64,000 nucleotides of DNA from Microthyrium microscopicum (Eukaryota > Ascomycota > Dothideomycetes > Microthyriales > Microthyriaceae): assembly GCA_010405405.1 (NCBI GenBank), contig MU004236.1, positions 384,576 to 448,575 of the forward strand, written 5' to 3'. Under the pieces are notes generated by a model. It searched no databases, was not told where the DNA came from, and saw only the letters and a program-made list of their open reading frames with translations. Shown piece after piece: positions 1 through 12,667 of the stretch (its first letter is position 1; each line of letters starts with the position of its first letter). The translations under genes were made by a program, and so were the position numbers.

Positions 1-122
1 GATATGTTGAATTCCCAACTCATAATTGAAGTGGACACTTGGCTCACATACAGGCCAATTATAAGCGAGCTGTGTAAGGTATCTAGTAGGCTGAGCCAGA
101 AGTTTCTTCCAACTTCACCTCC

Positions 123-545
123 ATGTTTGTTATCTGCCTTTGGTCCAAATTTCCCAGCCTCAAGCATGTCCTTTACGGTGTGAAATATCCAGCTCTTTGT
201 CCATTGTGCCATGCAGAATTTCGAGTCATAGTCGGAACTGGAATCTTGACGACTAGAGACATCCCATGTTCAGCCTGCCAGAAGATCACCGCTATTCGTC
301 TCTTCAACAGATGTGCATATCCCAGTAACTCCTTTGAAATGGCTTGGGACCTGAAAGATGTGCGTTTACAGCAGAAAATAGGTCATCTATGCCATTTCAT
401 CTTCAAGATACTACAAAGCTCGCCGGTAATTGCGAACCTTGACAGTGGAGTCATTCGTATTCTGACTCCAACAAGTTCAATTTCATCGGCCTCAGATTAC
501 GAGATGGCTACAGAAGAGGTCCGACTTGGCTGTCTGGCGCTCTGA
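123..545 (+). CDS. Hypothetical small ORF with paired CxxC motifs
   Basis: Open frame of 140 codons starting at an ATG. The only recognisable feature is a pair of Cys-x2-Cys knuckles (CPLC near residue 27, CSAC near residue 50), the spacing of a small zinc-binding fold. There is no signal peptide or membrane segment. A different frame is open from base 1 to about 180, so this could be part of a gene cut by the left edge or an eroded gene. No family was recognised. It may equally be a chance ORF. Confidence 0.2.
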   Translation: MFVICLWSKFPSLKHVLYGVKYPALCPLCHAEFRVIVGTGILTTRDIPCSACQKITAIRLFNRCAYPSNSFEMAWDLKDVRLQQKIGHLCHFIFKILQSSPVIANLDSGVIRILTPTSSISSASDYEMATEEVRLGCLAL

Positions 546-2302
546 ATCTCGCCGTTGAATGGGTGAAGACCACCAGAGTGTCAAATTTACCAACATCAGC
601 ATTGCCGCCTCCTGGGGAGCATGAGATCAGAAAAGATCCACCACTTTTAGCAAGACATAACAAGCCAAGGTATCGATATAGAAATGAAGTTGTTGAAAGC
701 AAAAGCACATATTTTGCAGCTTGTGGTAGTACCCCTGTACCTAGCCAACTAGCCCCTATCCCAGGCCCCTATCTCAGCCCCTTCAAAGGTTTAGCCTTTA
801 GCCTTTAGGATCCTAGATTTCTTGATTTCCTACAAGTCCCTATATTTATACTACCTATTACCATAAACTAGACACAAATCCAAGGACTTCATAGAGAAAT
901 TTTTTGCTCCAAAAGTTGCGTCTAACGTGGTCCACCAGAAGCATATAACATATTACACACGAGCCTGAATGCGGTCATCAATCGTCCAAAGTGGTAAGAG
1001 AGGTTCATTATCATCAGTACCTACCTACTTTATTCCCTCATGGCTGAACCCTTGATCAACTCAAATGCATGCAAAGAGAATTACTCGGGGTCGCCCTTAC
1101 CGCCTGAGAAACCAGCCACCCCGTCAAAGACGCTCGGTTGGCACGTTGGATCGATCATCACGATTACCACGAGAGAGATATGAGATGTGAAAACAATACT
1201 GTCTAGTCTTTCGTTCGACTTGCAATCATTTCGCTCGAAAACTGGTTGGTGGTCCCTGAATTGTCCATTACTATTGTTCAGTATCTCCTCTAGAGACACA
1301 GTAATGACCAAACATTTCTAACCAATAACAAGAAGGGCATAAATCACTCACTCGGAAGTTGTTGGCAAGGGTAGCTCCAAAATTTGGAGCTCAATTTGTG
1401 GTTCCGGTTGTTACGTTTTAGCGTGAACTGTACCGTACATGACATTAGCAAATCCCTAGAAGTTCTAGACCTTCATGCAGTGTATCGCAAGGGTTTACCT
1501 GACTAGTGAAGGTCCGATAAGGCTTATAGCAGACAAGCATTTCCTTATTTCAAATCGAGTTTAGCTTCGAGGTACAGCGTAAGCCCGTGCTGCTCTACTG
1601 GTGGCTGACTGGTCGGGGAAGTCGCGTCCCTGTTCTTCAGGATCTTAGCATTTCCATCTCAATGGTAAGTCGCGTGATGAATCTCTCCTTGCCGAATCAA
1701 TTGTCCAATCATTGCAAATCCGTAATTTCATTCCTTCAAGCTCCATGTCCTAGCTGCACTGTGCAGCATGTGAAGGATCAAAATACCGACTCGATTCGCG
1801 GGTAGAAACGGTGTAAAGTTCCTTCAGGATCTTGATGTGCCTCTGAACGCAACCAGCATCATGGGCTATGCAAAGGTATGCCCGAGTAGTAAGTACTGCT
1901 GGCACTATGCCTAGCAACGGCATGTATCGTTCAGATCAATAGCCGGTAAGCCTCTCCAAAGATGAGGGGCTGAATCATAGTGCACTTCTTGAGTACTAGA
2001 TGCGTGATTAAATCCCTAGCTTCAAGAGCACACGCTGGACAGGCCACAGGCCAGCATACCAGTGACACAGGCAGCTCCATCCTCCTGCCCATATATTGTC
2101 GCCATGGCCTGTCCTCGTTTGTCTTTCCCTTCCTCTCCTCACACCAGATCTGAAATTCAAACAATGCTGGCGGATATCCAAACACTCAGAACACTTTCAA
2201 CAAGCCCAAGCTCATCCTTGAAGCAAATTTACTCTATTGCTCAATAACATTCAGCAAAAGTTCAGGTATTTTCCCTGAATATCTCCAAATCCTATCTCGA
2301 AT
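546..2302. other. Intergenic, no supported gene
   Basis: Only short overlapping frames occur here, without family similarity or plausible splice joins. Minor feature: a duplicated TTTAGCC-type motif near 788-808. The last 200 bases are CT-rich and probably form the promoter and 5' leader of the P-type ATPase. Confidence 0.5.
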
Positions 2303-5300
2303 ATGGATGAAAAAACCGGCGCCATGGAGAAAGACACTATCCTCAACACCACAACCGATCAACAAGAGAATTTAGCAGCTGGCGAAGCCCAAAGAATCCA
2401 ATTTGCCCAGTCTGCAAGACCTTCGCGCCCTCGCGTAGTAGGCGATGACAACGATGATGCCATATCACGACGACGACGCTCCAGCGTTGCGTCAATCCCA
2501 CGGGTCATGACTGAGAAGGAGCAAGTCCGTCGTAAACGCGAGAAAGAAGAAGAAAAGAAGAACGTCGACATCGATGAACATAAAATGACTCATGAAGAGG
2601 TCGCCGAAAGATACAATACCCTAATCAACCTCAGCAAACCGGGCAATTCACTCGGTTTAACGGCAGCACAGGCTGAATCTTTGCTTCAGACTCATGGCGC
2701 CAATGTTTTGACCCCACCCAAAAAGAGACATCCTCTGCTCAAGTATCTGGATTCTCTGACAAGCTTGTTCAATTTATTGTTGATCGTTGCCGGTGTTTTG
2801 GAATACATTCTTCTCGGCATCGACTACAAAGACAACTTTCAGAACACTTATCTTGGAGCCATCTTGATTCTTGTGGCGTTTGCCAACGCCTTCATCGAGT
2901 TTTATCAGCAACAAAAGTCGCAAAAGCTTTTGGAATCCTTTCTCAGTATGATTCCAGCCAAGTGCATGTGTATCCGTGATGGCAAACTGGCCCAACTGGA
3001 TGCTCATTCCTTGGTCCCTGGAGACGTCGTCTTCATCCGAATGGGCGATAAAACACCAGCTGACTGCGTTATCTTCAATTCCTCAGACTGCAAAGTGGAC
3101 AATTCTTCTCTAACAGGTATGTTCTTGATCCTTGATTGAGTATCTCCTTTACTAACTTTTGGTTCAAGGTGAATCCGAGCCACAGGAGAGAGTGAAAGAC
3201 AACGACATGGAAAATCCTTTGGAAGCCACCAATCTTATGTTCAACAGTACCTTGGTCGTCTCAGGAGAGGCCTACGGCATTGTCATCAGAACCGGCGACC
3301 GGACTGTTCTAGGCCAGATCGCCAACTTGACTGCTGGCGAAGAGAAGGCGCCGTCACCTCTGGCCCACGAAATTGATCACTTCGTGAAGATCATAGCATC
3401 CATCGCCATAACTACTGCTTTGGTCTTCTTTGGAATCGCCTTCCCAGTCAACAACAACAATGTCTCTTTGGCCTTGAACTTCGCCATCGGTATATTTGTT
3501 GCTTGGGTACCAGAAGGTCTACCAGCCACTGTCACTATGCTGCTTACTATTGCGGCCAAGAGAATGGCTGGCCAAAATGTCTTGGTCAAAGATTTACAAG
3601 GAGTCGAAACTTTAGGAGCCATCACATTACTCGCCACCGACAAGACTGGAACGTTGACACGTAATCGGATGACAGCTGCAAACTTCTGGACCTGTGGAAA
3701 GATGTACGAAGCATTCAATCGAGCTGGTGCCGACAAAGACATCGCTGATGTCAACCAACCTGGAATTATCAACCTTCTGTTCATCTCGGCCCTTTGTTCG
3801 CGTGCAAAGTTTGACCGTACGGATGTCCCCATTGAGGATCGAGAGATTCTTGGTGATGCTACAGAAAGTGGTCTGGTCAGATATGCTGCCGAGCAGCTTG
3901 ACGACTTTGATAATCTGGCAGATACTTATCCCAAAGTTTTCGAAATGCCATTCAACTCCGATACAAAGTGGCACATGAGCATCCATCAAAAGCAACATGC
4001 AAATGGTCCATTGACTTTGTACATCAAAGGAGCTCCAGAGCGTATTTGGCGCCTCTGCAATCGTGTTCTCACAGGTCTTGATCAGTCGAGAGATATGATC
4101 GACGCGGATAAAGACGCTTACGATGAAATGTACGAGAACATGGCTGGTCGTGGACATCGTGTCTTGGGCTTTGCAGAATTGCTCTTGCCAGGTGATCAAT
4201 ACCCTGCCGACTTTGTGTTTGACAAAAAAGCCAAGAACTATCCTTTGGGCGACTTTGTCTTCGTTGGTCTCGCTTCACTGCAGGATCCACCCAAACATGG
4301 CGTTCGTGAAGCGATCGGTCGCTGCCGAGCTGCAGGTATCAAAGTCATGATGGTCACTGGCGATCATCCGCTTACTGCCGAAGCCATTGGGCGCAAAATC
4401 AATCTCATGTTGAGCGACACAAAAGCAGAGGTTGCGAAGAAGAAGGGCAAGCCTATCAGTGAGGTTGGAGAAGACGAATTCCATGCCGTTGTTGTTCACG
4501 GTGAACAGATCGACACACTGACTGATGCCGAGTGGGATAATATCTTCTGGAAAGACGAAATAATCTTTGCACGAACATCACCAAAACACAAACTAGAGAT
4601 TGTTCGTCGTGCTCAAAGTATGGGTCATATCGTCGGTGTTACTGGCGATGGTGTCAACGATTCTCCTGCCTTGAAGAAGGCTGATTTGGGCATTGCCATG
4701 AACATGTCGGGCTCTGATGTTTCGAAAGAAGCAGCCTCCATGATTCTGTTGGATGATAACTTTGCTTCCACTGTTCGGGGTATAGAAGAGGGTCGTTTGG
4801 TGAGTTTTACCCCAGAACAAAGACAATATCAAATTACTAACAAAAATCTAGATCTTCATCAACTTGAAAAAGTCGATCCAGTATACAATCTCTCACTCTA
4901 CGCCAGAGGTTATTCCCAATTTGCTCTACGTCATAGTACCCATTCCACTGCCTCTGTCCGCGATTTTGATTCTGGTCATTGATCTTGGATTCGAACTGAT
5001 CGCCGCCTTGTCATTTGCTTGGGATCCAGCAGAGTCCAATGAGGGTCTGATGAAGCTACCTCCCCGGAAACCAGTCACACCGCAGACAACTGACCTCTTC
5101 CGTCGACGTGCTCTACGTCAAACAAGATCTCATTTCGACGAAGAAGCCGGCGTAATCGTCAGTCCGAAAGACCAGACCAAAATCCAACAGATCCTCTGGA
5201 AACTTCATCAGCCATTCACCAAGGCCTGGTGGCAAGACAGATTCGAGCCCACCGGTGGTGAAGTTCTCGTAGACGGCGCTCTTCTGTCTTGGGCATATCT

Positions 5301-5874
5301 CGAAATAGGTATCCTCGAAGCTATTGGTGCCTTGACCGCATTTTTCGTAGTCCTCGATCGCCGTGGCATCAGTCCACGCGATGCGCGAATTATGCAGAAA
5401 GGCAACGGTGCACCAACAAACTACTGGACCAAGGACGCTCAACCATACAAAGGAATCAACGGTCATGAGCAGGCTGATATCTTGGCTGAGGCACAGTCGA
5501 TGTATTACTTTGCCATCTTCACTATGCAATGCTTCAACCTGTTCGCTTGCAAGACAAGATTCACGCTACCATTTGGCAAGTATATGTTTGCGAACCGGGT
5601 TACGTTCTACTCGATCCTTGGTGGCGCCTGCTTGGCGGTGTTCATCATATATACGCCCGGGGTCGAGGTTGTCTTCAAGACATCGCGCAGTCTCAGCCCG
5701 TTGTACTGGCTTATTCCGATCGCGTTTGGGTTTGTAATCATTGCGTACGCTTCGCTTCGTTTGATTATTAGTCGTAAGGCAAAACCGATTAAGTGGAATC
5801 CTGAGGTCTCTGGACTTCAGATGTACCCGACAATCCGCACTACTCGGACCATGAGTACTGCAAGAAGTATTTAG
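2303..5874 (+). CDS. P-type cation ATPase, Na/K-ATPase alpha-subunit type (IIC-like)
   Basis: Three exons, 2303-3116, 3169-4799 and 4852-5874, join in phase (introns GTATGT..CAAG and GTGAGT..CTAG) to give 1155 residues. Visible P-type ATPase features are an N-terminal cation-transporter segment (about residues 95-165), the actuator loop with SLTGES (about 269-274), the TM4 motif VPEGLPATVTMLLTIAAKRM, the phosphorylation motif DKTGTLT with Asp429, and the hinge GDGVNDSPALKKAD. The TM4 motif closely resembles that of animal Na,K/H,K-ATPase alpha subunits rather than fungal ENA Na pumps or Pma1 proton pumps. The family pumps monovalent cations across the plasma membrane; the exact ions are inferred. 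The first 80 residues are charged and RRRR-containing, probably a cytosolic regulatory tail. No beta-subunit gene is nearby. Confidence 0.93.
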
Positions 5875-6287
5875 TGTGGTGAAGGTGCTTGCAAGTTACT
5901 TGTCCACAAGAGAGGCAATATGAGGATGGAAGCGAAGCACATGATGGAGATATTTTTAACAAATTGGTAAATGCTTGAGGCGCTGTAATTATTTGACTTG
6001 CTTCTTTTAGGGAGCAGTAATTTGGTTATCACTTTCATATCATAACATACGTTAATGTCATGATGACCTATACTGGTTATGCACTGTTTGAAATATCCAC
6101 AATATCCCAATGAGATCCTCGTGCATCGACAGTAAATTCGACTATCTTCAATATCCGAACAGAGGCTGCGTCCTTTTGTCTAAGCCTTTGTTGGGGAAGC
6201 ATACTCAATACTTTCACTGTAAACCATGCACCTCTTCTGACCCTTCATCCCTCCCATTTCAACTGTTGTGCAAGGCCAACCGATCCT
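5875..6287. other. Convergent intergenic spacer
   Basis: Lies between the stop codons of the P-type ATPase and the minus-strand coiled-coil gene. It is AT-rich and should hold both 3' UTRs. No gene seen. Confidence 0.5.
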
Positions 6288-7901
6288 CTACACCGACTCG
6301 AAAAGAACTCGGGCCTGTTCCATTGCTTGCTTCATCTTGAAAAGCTGTGCTTCAAGTTCCCACTTATCTGCAGCAAGTGTCGCCGTTTCCCTTTTCGCTT
6401 CAAACAGCTCCGTCGACAGTTGGGCAGAAATACCTAGCACGGATTTTTCGCTTGACGACAGTTTCTTGTTCTCCATCATCAAGCCTGCATTTTGCTGCTT
6501 CAAGCCTAACAGGATCTGAACGAGTCCTTCGAAATATTGCCGTGTTCCACTCCATGTATTTGGGTCTGGTATCTCCGCAATACCCTCGTGTATTCTTGTG
6601 GCCAGCTTATCTGTGTCGATAGCTCCCAGACAGTAGTAATTGTCTATTAGCCTAGTTTGCGGAAGTTCCCCAGGAACGAAAAATGGATCAAGCTCGTGCT
6701 TGTAGATCCAGTGATAGTGTGGATCGAGACAGTCCATTGCAACCAAGTCATAGGGTCGGGCTTTACTGACACATCCGAGATGAAACTCCATTCCATGAGC
6801 TTTCTTCATCCAACTAAAGATTGCCTAGAATATGATTGAGTACGAAATCATCTCATCCGGAAGGACTATTAGGGGGATCTTACATGGGCAATGAGATTGA
6901 TGTGGGTGAATGCATTGCCTACATGGAAGATCGATTTCTCAAGCGAAGCTGAGTGATGAATTGCCTATATTATTAGCCTGGAGATATCATAAAATGCCAA
7001 ATGAAGCCATGGGCAGTCCTTACCACTAGATCAGCGACGATGGGGCGAGGCAGAACGTTCGGGTATTGTGCTTCCAAGCTCTTCACCACAGCAACAAATC
7101 CACTTAGAAACTTGTCGGCTGACTCGTAACCTATGTGACAGCCTCCTCCCGGAAAAGATTCCTCAAACAACAACTGTGCTCCCTCGGTGTTCGAAGGCCA
7201 ATGCATTCGATCTTCAATAAGCCAATTCCATCGGCGATTCATGGTGAGCAAATCCACTGACCTTCGTGTTGCTTCGGTATTCGAAAGCCAATGCATTCGA
7301 TCTTGTTCTTTGCCAGGAGGTGATACGTGGGTGACCTGGACAGAATCCAGTTCCACATCAGCCTTATCAATCGAAGGCAGATCAATCTCTGAGAAATAAT
7401 CCGGGAACGAGAAATCAAAGTTGTCCGTGGTGTCAGGGGGAACTTTCTTGCCGGTATTAGTCTCTTCCACAGACTCGACCAATTCATCAGAATCCTGAAG
7501 CAATGACCAATCCAACGGGTCTGGAGTCAATAGGGCATTCTCAATCTTAGCAGACTCGAGCGTATTGTCAATGGTGTCGTCGTTTTCAGCAGGAGAGGTT
7601 TTTTGTCTTCGCGACGGGTTCATCAACTGATTCTGCTTTTGTGGCCTGTCATGTGTTAGCACACCATTTGCTAGACCCAAGACCCCAAAGTGCTATGTCA
7701 GCTATCGAGGGGTGCGAAATAGCACTGGAGCTTAGTAGCTCATGCCGCAGCTTCAAAGTCATCATAAAAGGCGATGGCATGCTTGCAAGAACACAGGTGG
7801 TGTTTCCGGCCATGATGAGAGAATGTCAAAGGGAAGAAACATACGGGGTTAGACTCCGCCTTGGGTGGGATGATGGCATAAACGCCATTTGCGTCACTCA
7901 T
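6288..7901 (-). CDS. Hypothetical protein with C-terminal coiled coil
   Basis: Minus-strand model with exons 7901-7845, 7632-7024, 6964-6884 and 6824-6288; all joins are phase 0. The last two introns have good GTAAG..TAG sites. The first (212 nt) is less certain, and translation could instead start at the in-frame ATG at 7623. The protein is about 428 residues: an acidic, Ser/Asp-rich N-terminal half, a middle region with a 30-residue duplication (two copies of DRMHW-x-SNTE), a Trp/His-rich part (DCLDPHYHWIYKHELDPFF) and a heptad-like C-terminal 90 residues rich in Lys, Glu and Leu. The acidic N terminus and terminal coiled coil recall fungal regulatory proteins, but no DNA-binding domain is seen. 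Family not recognised. Confidence 0.6.
7185..7304. repeat. 30-bp imperfect direct repeat inside the coiled-coil gene
   Basis: Copies at 7185-7214 and 7275-7304 share 28 of 30 bases and lie exactly 90 bases (30 codons) apart, so the reading frame is kept. They encode the repeated DRMHW-x-SNTE peptide. Confidence 0.8.
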
Positions 7902-8503
7902 GTTGAGATATTGACGATAGGTTGAGGAATAAGTGGACGAGTCACGAAGGCGATTCGAAAAGGGGGAGCAGTGTTAGCCGTAGGAGATGGCTAAGATGTA
8001 AGAAGTCAAGGCAGAGGTTAAGGAAACTTAAGTTGAGGATGTTTCTTTGTCCATTTATCAAAGCGGTCGACGAGGCCAGGAGGAAATGATGCTAGAGGGG
8101 CCCTTCGAGGAAAGAGCGACCACATGGTGTAGATAGGACGTTAAGAGTTATAAATCAGGCTGAGACAAGGCTGCCAAGCAAATGCTCTGACCAATCAAAT
8201 GTCTCTTCAGCCCCATAGCCTGTAGCCAATTTTAGGCTACTGCTTTCTGTTGATCTTTGGCCAAAAATACCATTTTTCATCCCCTTGCAAAATCATCCTC
8301 ACGCCCTGCTTACCCAGCCCAGTTGTCAATGGCTGCGACACAATGCGCAGGCCTGCATGGCTTGCTAGTCAAGCCACCTTGTTATTCTCGTACTCTTCAT
8401 GTGCAACGTCCGCGATGATTGTCCGTCTCACTCCTCTTGACGCTCTCTTGAACACTCTCAGCACTTTACACCCAAAATCTAGATCCGAAGCTCGAATCGC
8501 GAC
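7902..8503. promoter_or_regulatory. Shared divergent promoter region
   Basis: About 600 bases separate the start of the minus-strand coiled-coil gene from the start of the PLAC8 gene, so both promoters lie here. The last 250 bases are rich in C and T, as is common in fungal 5' leaders. No specific binding sites are claimed. Confidence 0.4.
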
Positions 8504-9384
8504 ATGGCCGATGCCCCAGAAGTTGTCCCCGGACCCATTCCCGACGAACTTCCAACTCCTCAGCCAAGTCCCTTTACGCGATTACACGAAAAGTCTCCTG
8601 TATCGCAAGAGCATACCGAGACCCCAAAACCGGCGGAGGCGACCGACACCGAAAAGATCGTCTCTGACATATCGTCTGCAGATAACGGATATTCGGAAAA
8701 GTCCCCCCTAGAGGTCGCGCGCGATACTAGTCAGCACAAAATAGTGGTGGCAGCTCCGGTGGATGGATGTCGTCCGATTCACGATGAGGAGAATCCGCTT
8801 GACACACCAGAAAATACTAAGTTTAAGCTTCCAAGATCTTCTGAAGAGGAATGGATGACACACTTTTGGGATTTCTGCAAGCCTATGAATTTGTGTAAGT
8901 CGTGGATCATTTTGGATACTAGAAAGCTAGAAGCTAGACACTGATTTTCTGTGCAGGTTTTGAAGCCTTCACTTGTCCTTGTATTCTTGCTGGTAGAACA
9001 TATAATCGTATCAACAGTCCGAACGACCCACATCAAACGAGCTCGAATGTATACGTGAGTCTTTCTCAAATTCTCCTATGATACTTGAGGCAGGATTTCT
9101 AATCATCTCATCCATAGTGTTGGAGCTGTGCTGGCTTGTCTCTACTCTTCCTAGGCGGAGCACCAGCTTGGTGGTTTCTGTTGAACTCGACGAGAAAGGA
9201 AATACGATATCGATACCACATCAAAGACAGCGGCTGGAATGACTGTTGGAAACCATTGATATGTCCATGTTGTGTGCTTATTCAAGAAGAAAAGGAAGTC
9301 ATTGCGCGAGAGAATCTACTGAAAGAAAAAGATCAACCGCCTTTGAGAGCAGACAATATGCTCTACCGGCCCCAGGAATCATAA
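8504..9384 (+). CDS. PLAC8 (DUF614) family cysteine-rich protein
   Basis: Exons 8504-8894, 8957-9054 and 9118-9384 join in phase (phases 1 and 0) to give 251 residues. The first 120 residues are disordered and Pro/Ser/Glu-rich. The PLAC8 domain follows: FEAFTCPCILAGRTYNRI, then CWSCAG with a hydrophobic stretch, then IRYRYHIKDSGWNDCW followed by CPCC and QEEKEV. The CPCxxxGR-type motif, the R-x-R-Y segment and the late CPCC-x-x-x-QE motif are the family signature. Fungal and plant members are peripheral or integral membrane proteins linked to cell size or metal (Cd, Ca) handling; the role here is unknown. Its stop is 69 bases from the convergent sulfotransferase-like gene. Confidence 0.9.
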
Positions 9385-9453
9385 CTTTTGCATTTCACCA
9401 GACGATGGAAGCAATGTCATTGGGGATTTGACAGTGATTTCTTGGAAAGACTG

Positions 9454-10182
9454 CTAGTTCTTCTGCGATTGTTCCCCAGCATGATGAGTCTTGTAAGATA
9501 ACCAGTCATCAGCCCTCGGAAATGGTTCCTCCGGAACATTTGCACCCAAGAACCGGCACAAAGGGTCCCAGCCTTGAGAAACTTGGTACTCAAGGAACTT
9601 CCTACCCGCCGAAAGCTCTCGAACAGAGCTATTATGCTTTCGATAGGCCTCGATTCCCTTGGCCGGAAAATCATCTTCCCAAAGATGACGATGATATAAA
9701 CTCGCAATTGGCTTCTTCGGGAAATTGCAATGAGCATGCCAAAGAGTTGCCATCATAGATTTGTGCCAGACTTGCTCGTCACGAACAGTCAAAATGACGA
9801 GAGCGTCCGGATATGCTTTGATGAGCTCTTCTGCAAATATCATGGCAGGGACATCGGAAAGCGCCTATAGCAGTCAGCTCAAAGCAGAAGGATGTTCGAC
9901 GTGTATCAATTTACTTCATAGTTCCCCACAATGCGTTCAAAGTCCTCTGTTGTTGACCATTGCTTTCCTTTTCCTTCCACTTTGGCTTCAAGCGCCTCGA
10001 TCCATAACTCTTCGTGGTTGTTTTTACCTACTTCTCGCATATGATACACGGGTGACACTCCCAGTATCTTCAGTGCATCGGCAAGCGCTGTACTATGTCA
10101 GATTGGCTATCGTACTGCGTACAGGAAGTGAATACTAACATTGTGTCCCAGTTCGGGGCATTCCAAGAACGAGGACCTTCAT
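9454..10182 (-). CDS. Sulfotransferase-fold P-loop protein (Sulfotransfer_4-like)
   Basis: Three exons on the minus strand, 10182-10140, 10087-9915 and 9864-9454, join in phase to give 208 residues. The N terminus MKVLVLGMPRTGTQSL carries the P-loop-like PAPS-binding motif (GMPRTGT, residues 7-13), split by intron 1. The AYPDALVILTVRD segment, followed by W and S residues, matches the 3'-phosphate-binding strand and helix of the fungal sulfotransferase-like family. Many members are annotated only by fold and their substrates are unknown, so the activity is inferred. The length is typical of short fungal members. Intron 1 uses the donor GTTAGT. Confidence 0.85.
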
Positions 10183-11014
10183 ATTGGAAGACTGCATAAG
10201 TTACGCTGATAGAGAAAGAGATATGAATACTGGGGCAAAATTGGAAGAGAAGACGTTGAGTTTATGGGGAACGTGTGTTAATCTACACTCAAATATCCCG
10301 CGTGATAAACTTCAGATCCTTCAGATCCTTCTGTTAAAGGTTGAGAGGCGTGGTTTAGCCATACTCACTGAGGCCTATGCAAGGTCTCATTTCTTGCTAC
10401 TGATATCATGTGTGATGCCTCACCGTAATAATTCTGTCGTCTTTGATTCAAGGAATGAGCCGATAGCTATTGCATACATTGGAAAATGCTGTTATCATGA
10501 ACCGTCGCCTTCAATTTGGCTGCGGATCGCCGGCTGCACGACATCAGGGGTAAAAAGAAATCTGGAGTTCACCAACCCTCCGAGCATGTAAGTAGACTTC
10601 TTATTTATCTTCACCTGCTTTCGAAGTGTATTCACCTTCTTTCCATTACAGTAATTTCTCCGCCAATGACACTGGTCTCCAGACAGCAACGAGCGAGCCA
10701 AGTGAGGGCATGGAAAGGCGGCCCGACAACCGTTGAGCCCCTCACCCACCGTTCAGGAAATGTGCCTGAGATCTCCGAGAATATATTGGATCGATGGAAT
10801 CATCCGCAGGTACAAATGATAGTCCGGACAAGAGATGATCACGCGAATCACCTTGGTCTTGTCCCGTGGGGTAAATGGGTTGAAATAGGCTGACTGCCGC
10901 CGTTATCGCTGCGTTGCTTCGTCCCTAAAACTAGGCTGTAGAGCTTCTAGATTGGCTTGGAGAAATTTCTTTATTTTGTTCTTGTTTTATCTTTGATACT
11001 GTGACCACAGCATC
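10183..11014. promoter_or_regulatory. Divergent intergenic region upstream of sulfotransferase-like and GH1 genes
   Basis: About 830 bases between two divergent starts. ORFs inside have no family similarity. A short duplicated TTCAGATCC is present near 10310-10330. Presumed to hold both promoters. Confidence 0.4.

Positions 11015-12667
<1,653 letters not shown>

Noticed and set aside
3377-4199. Minus-strand frames of 150-190 codons in the P-type ATPase
   Set aside because: Shadows of a gene with complete P-type motifs on the plus strand.
9417-10182. Possible functional link of the sulfotransferase-like gene with the PLAC8 or GH1 neighbours
   Set aside because: Convergent and divergent arrangement with separate promoters; no shared pathway can be argued.
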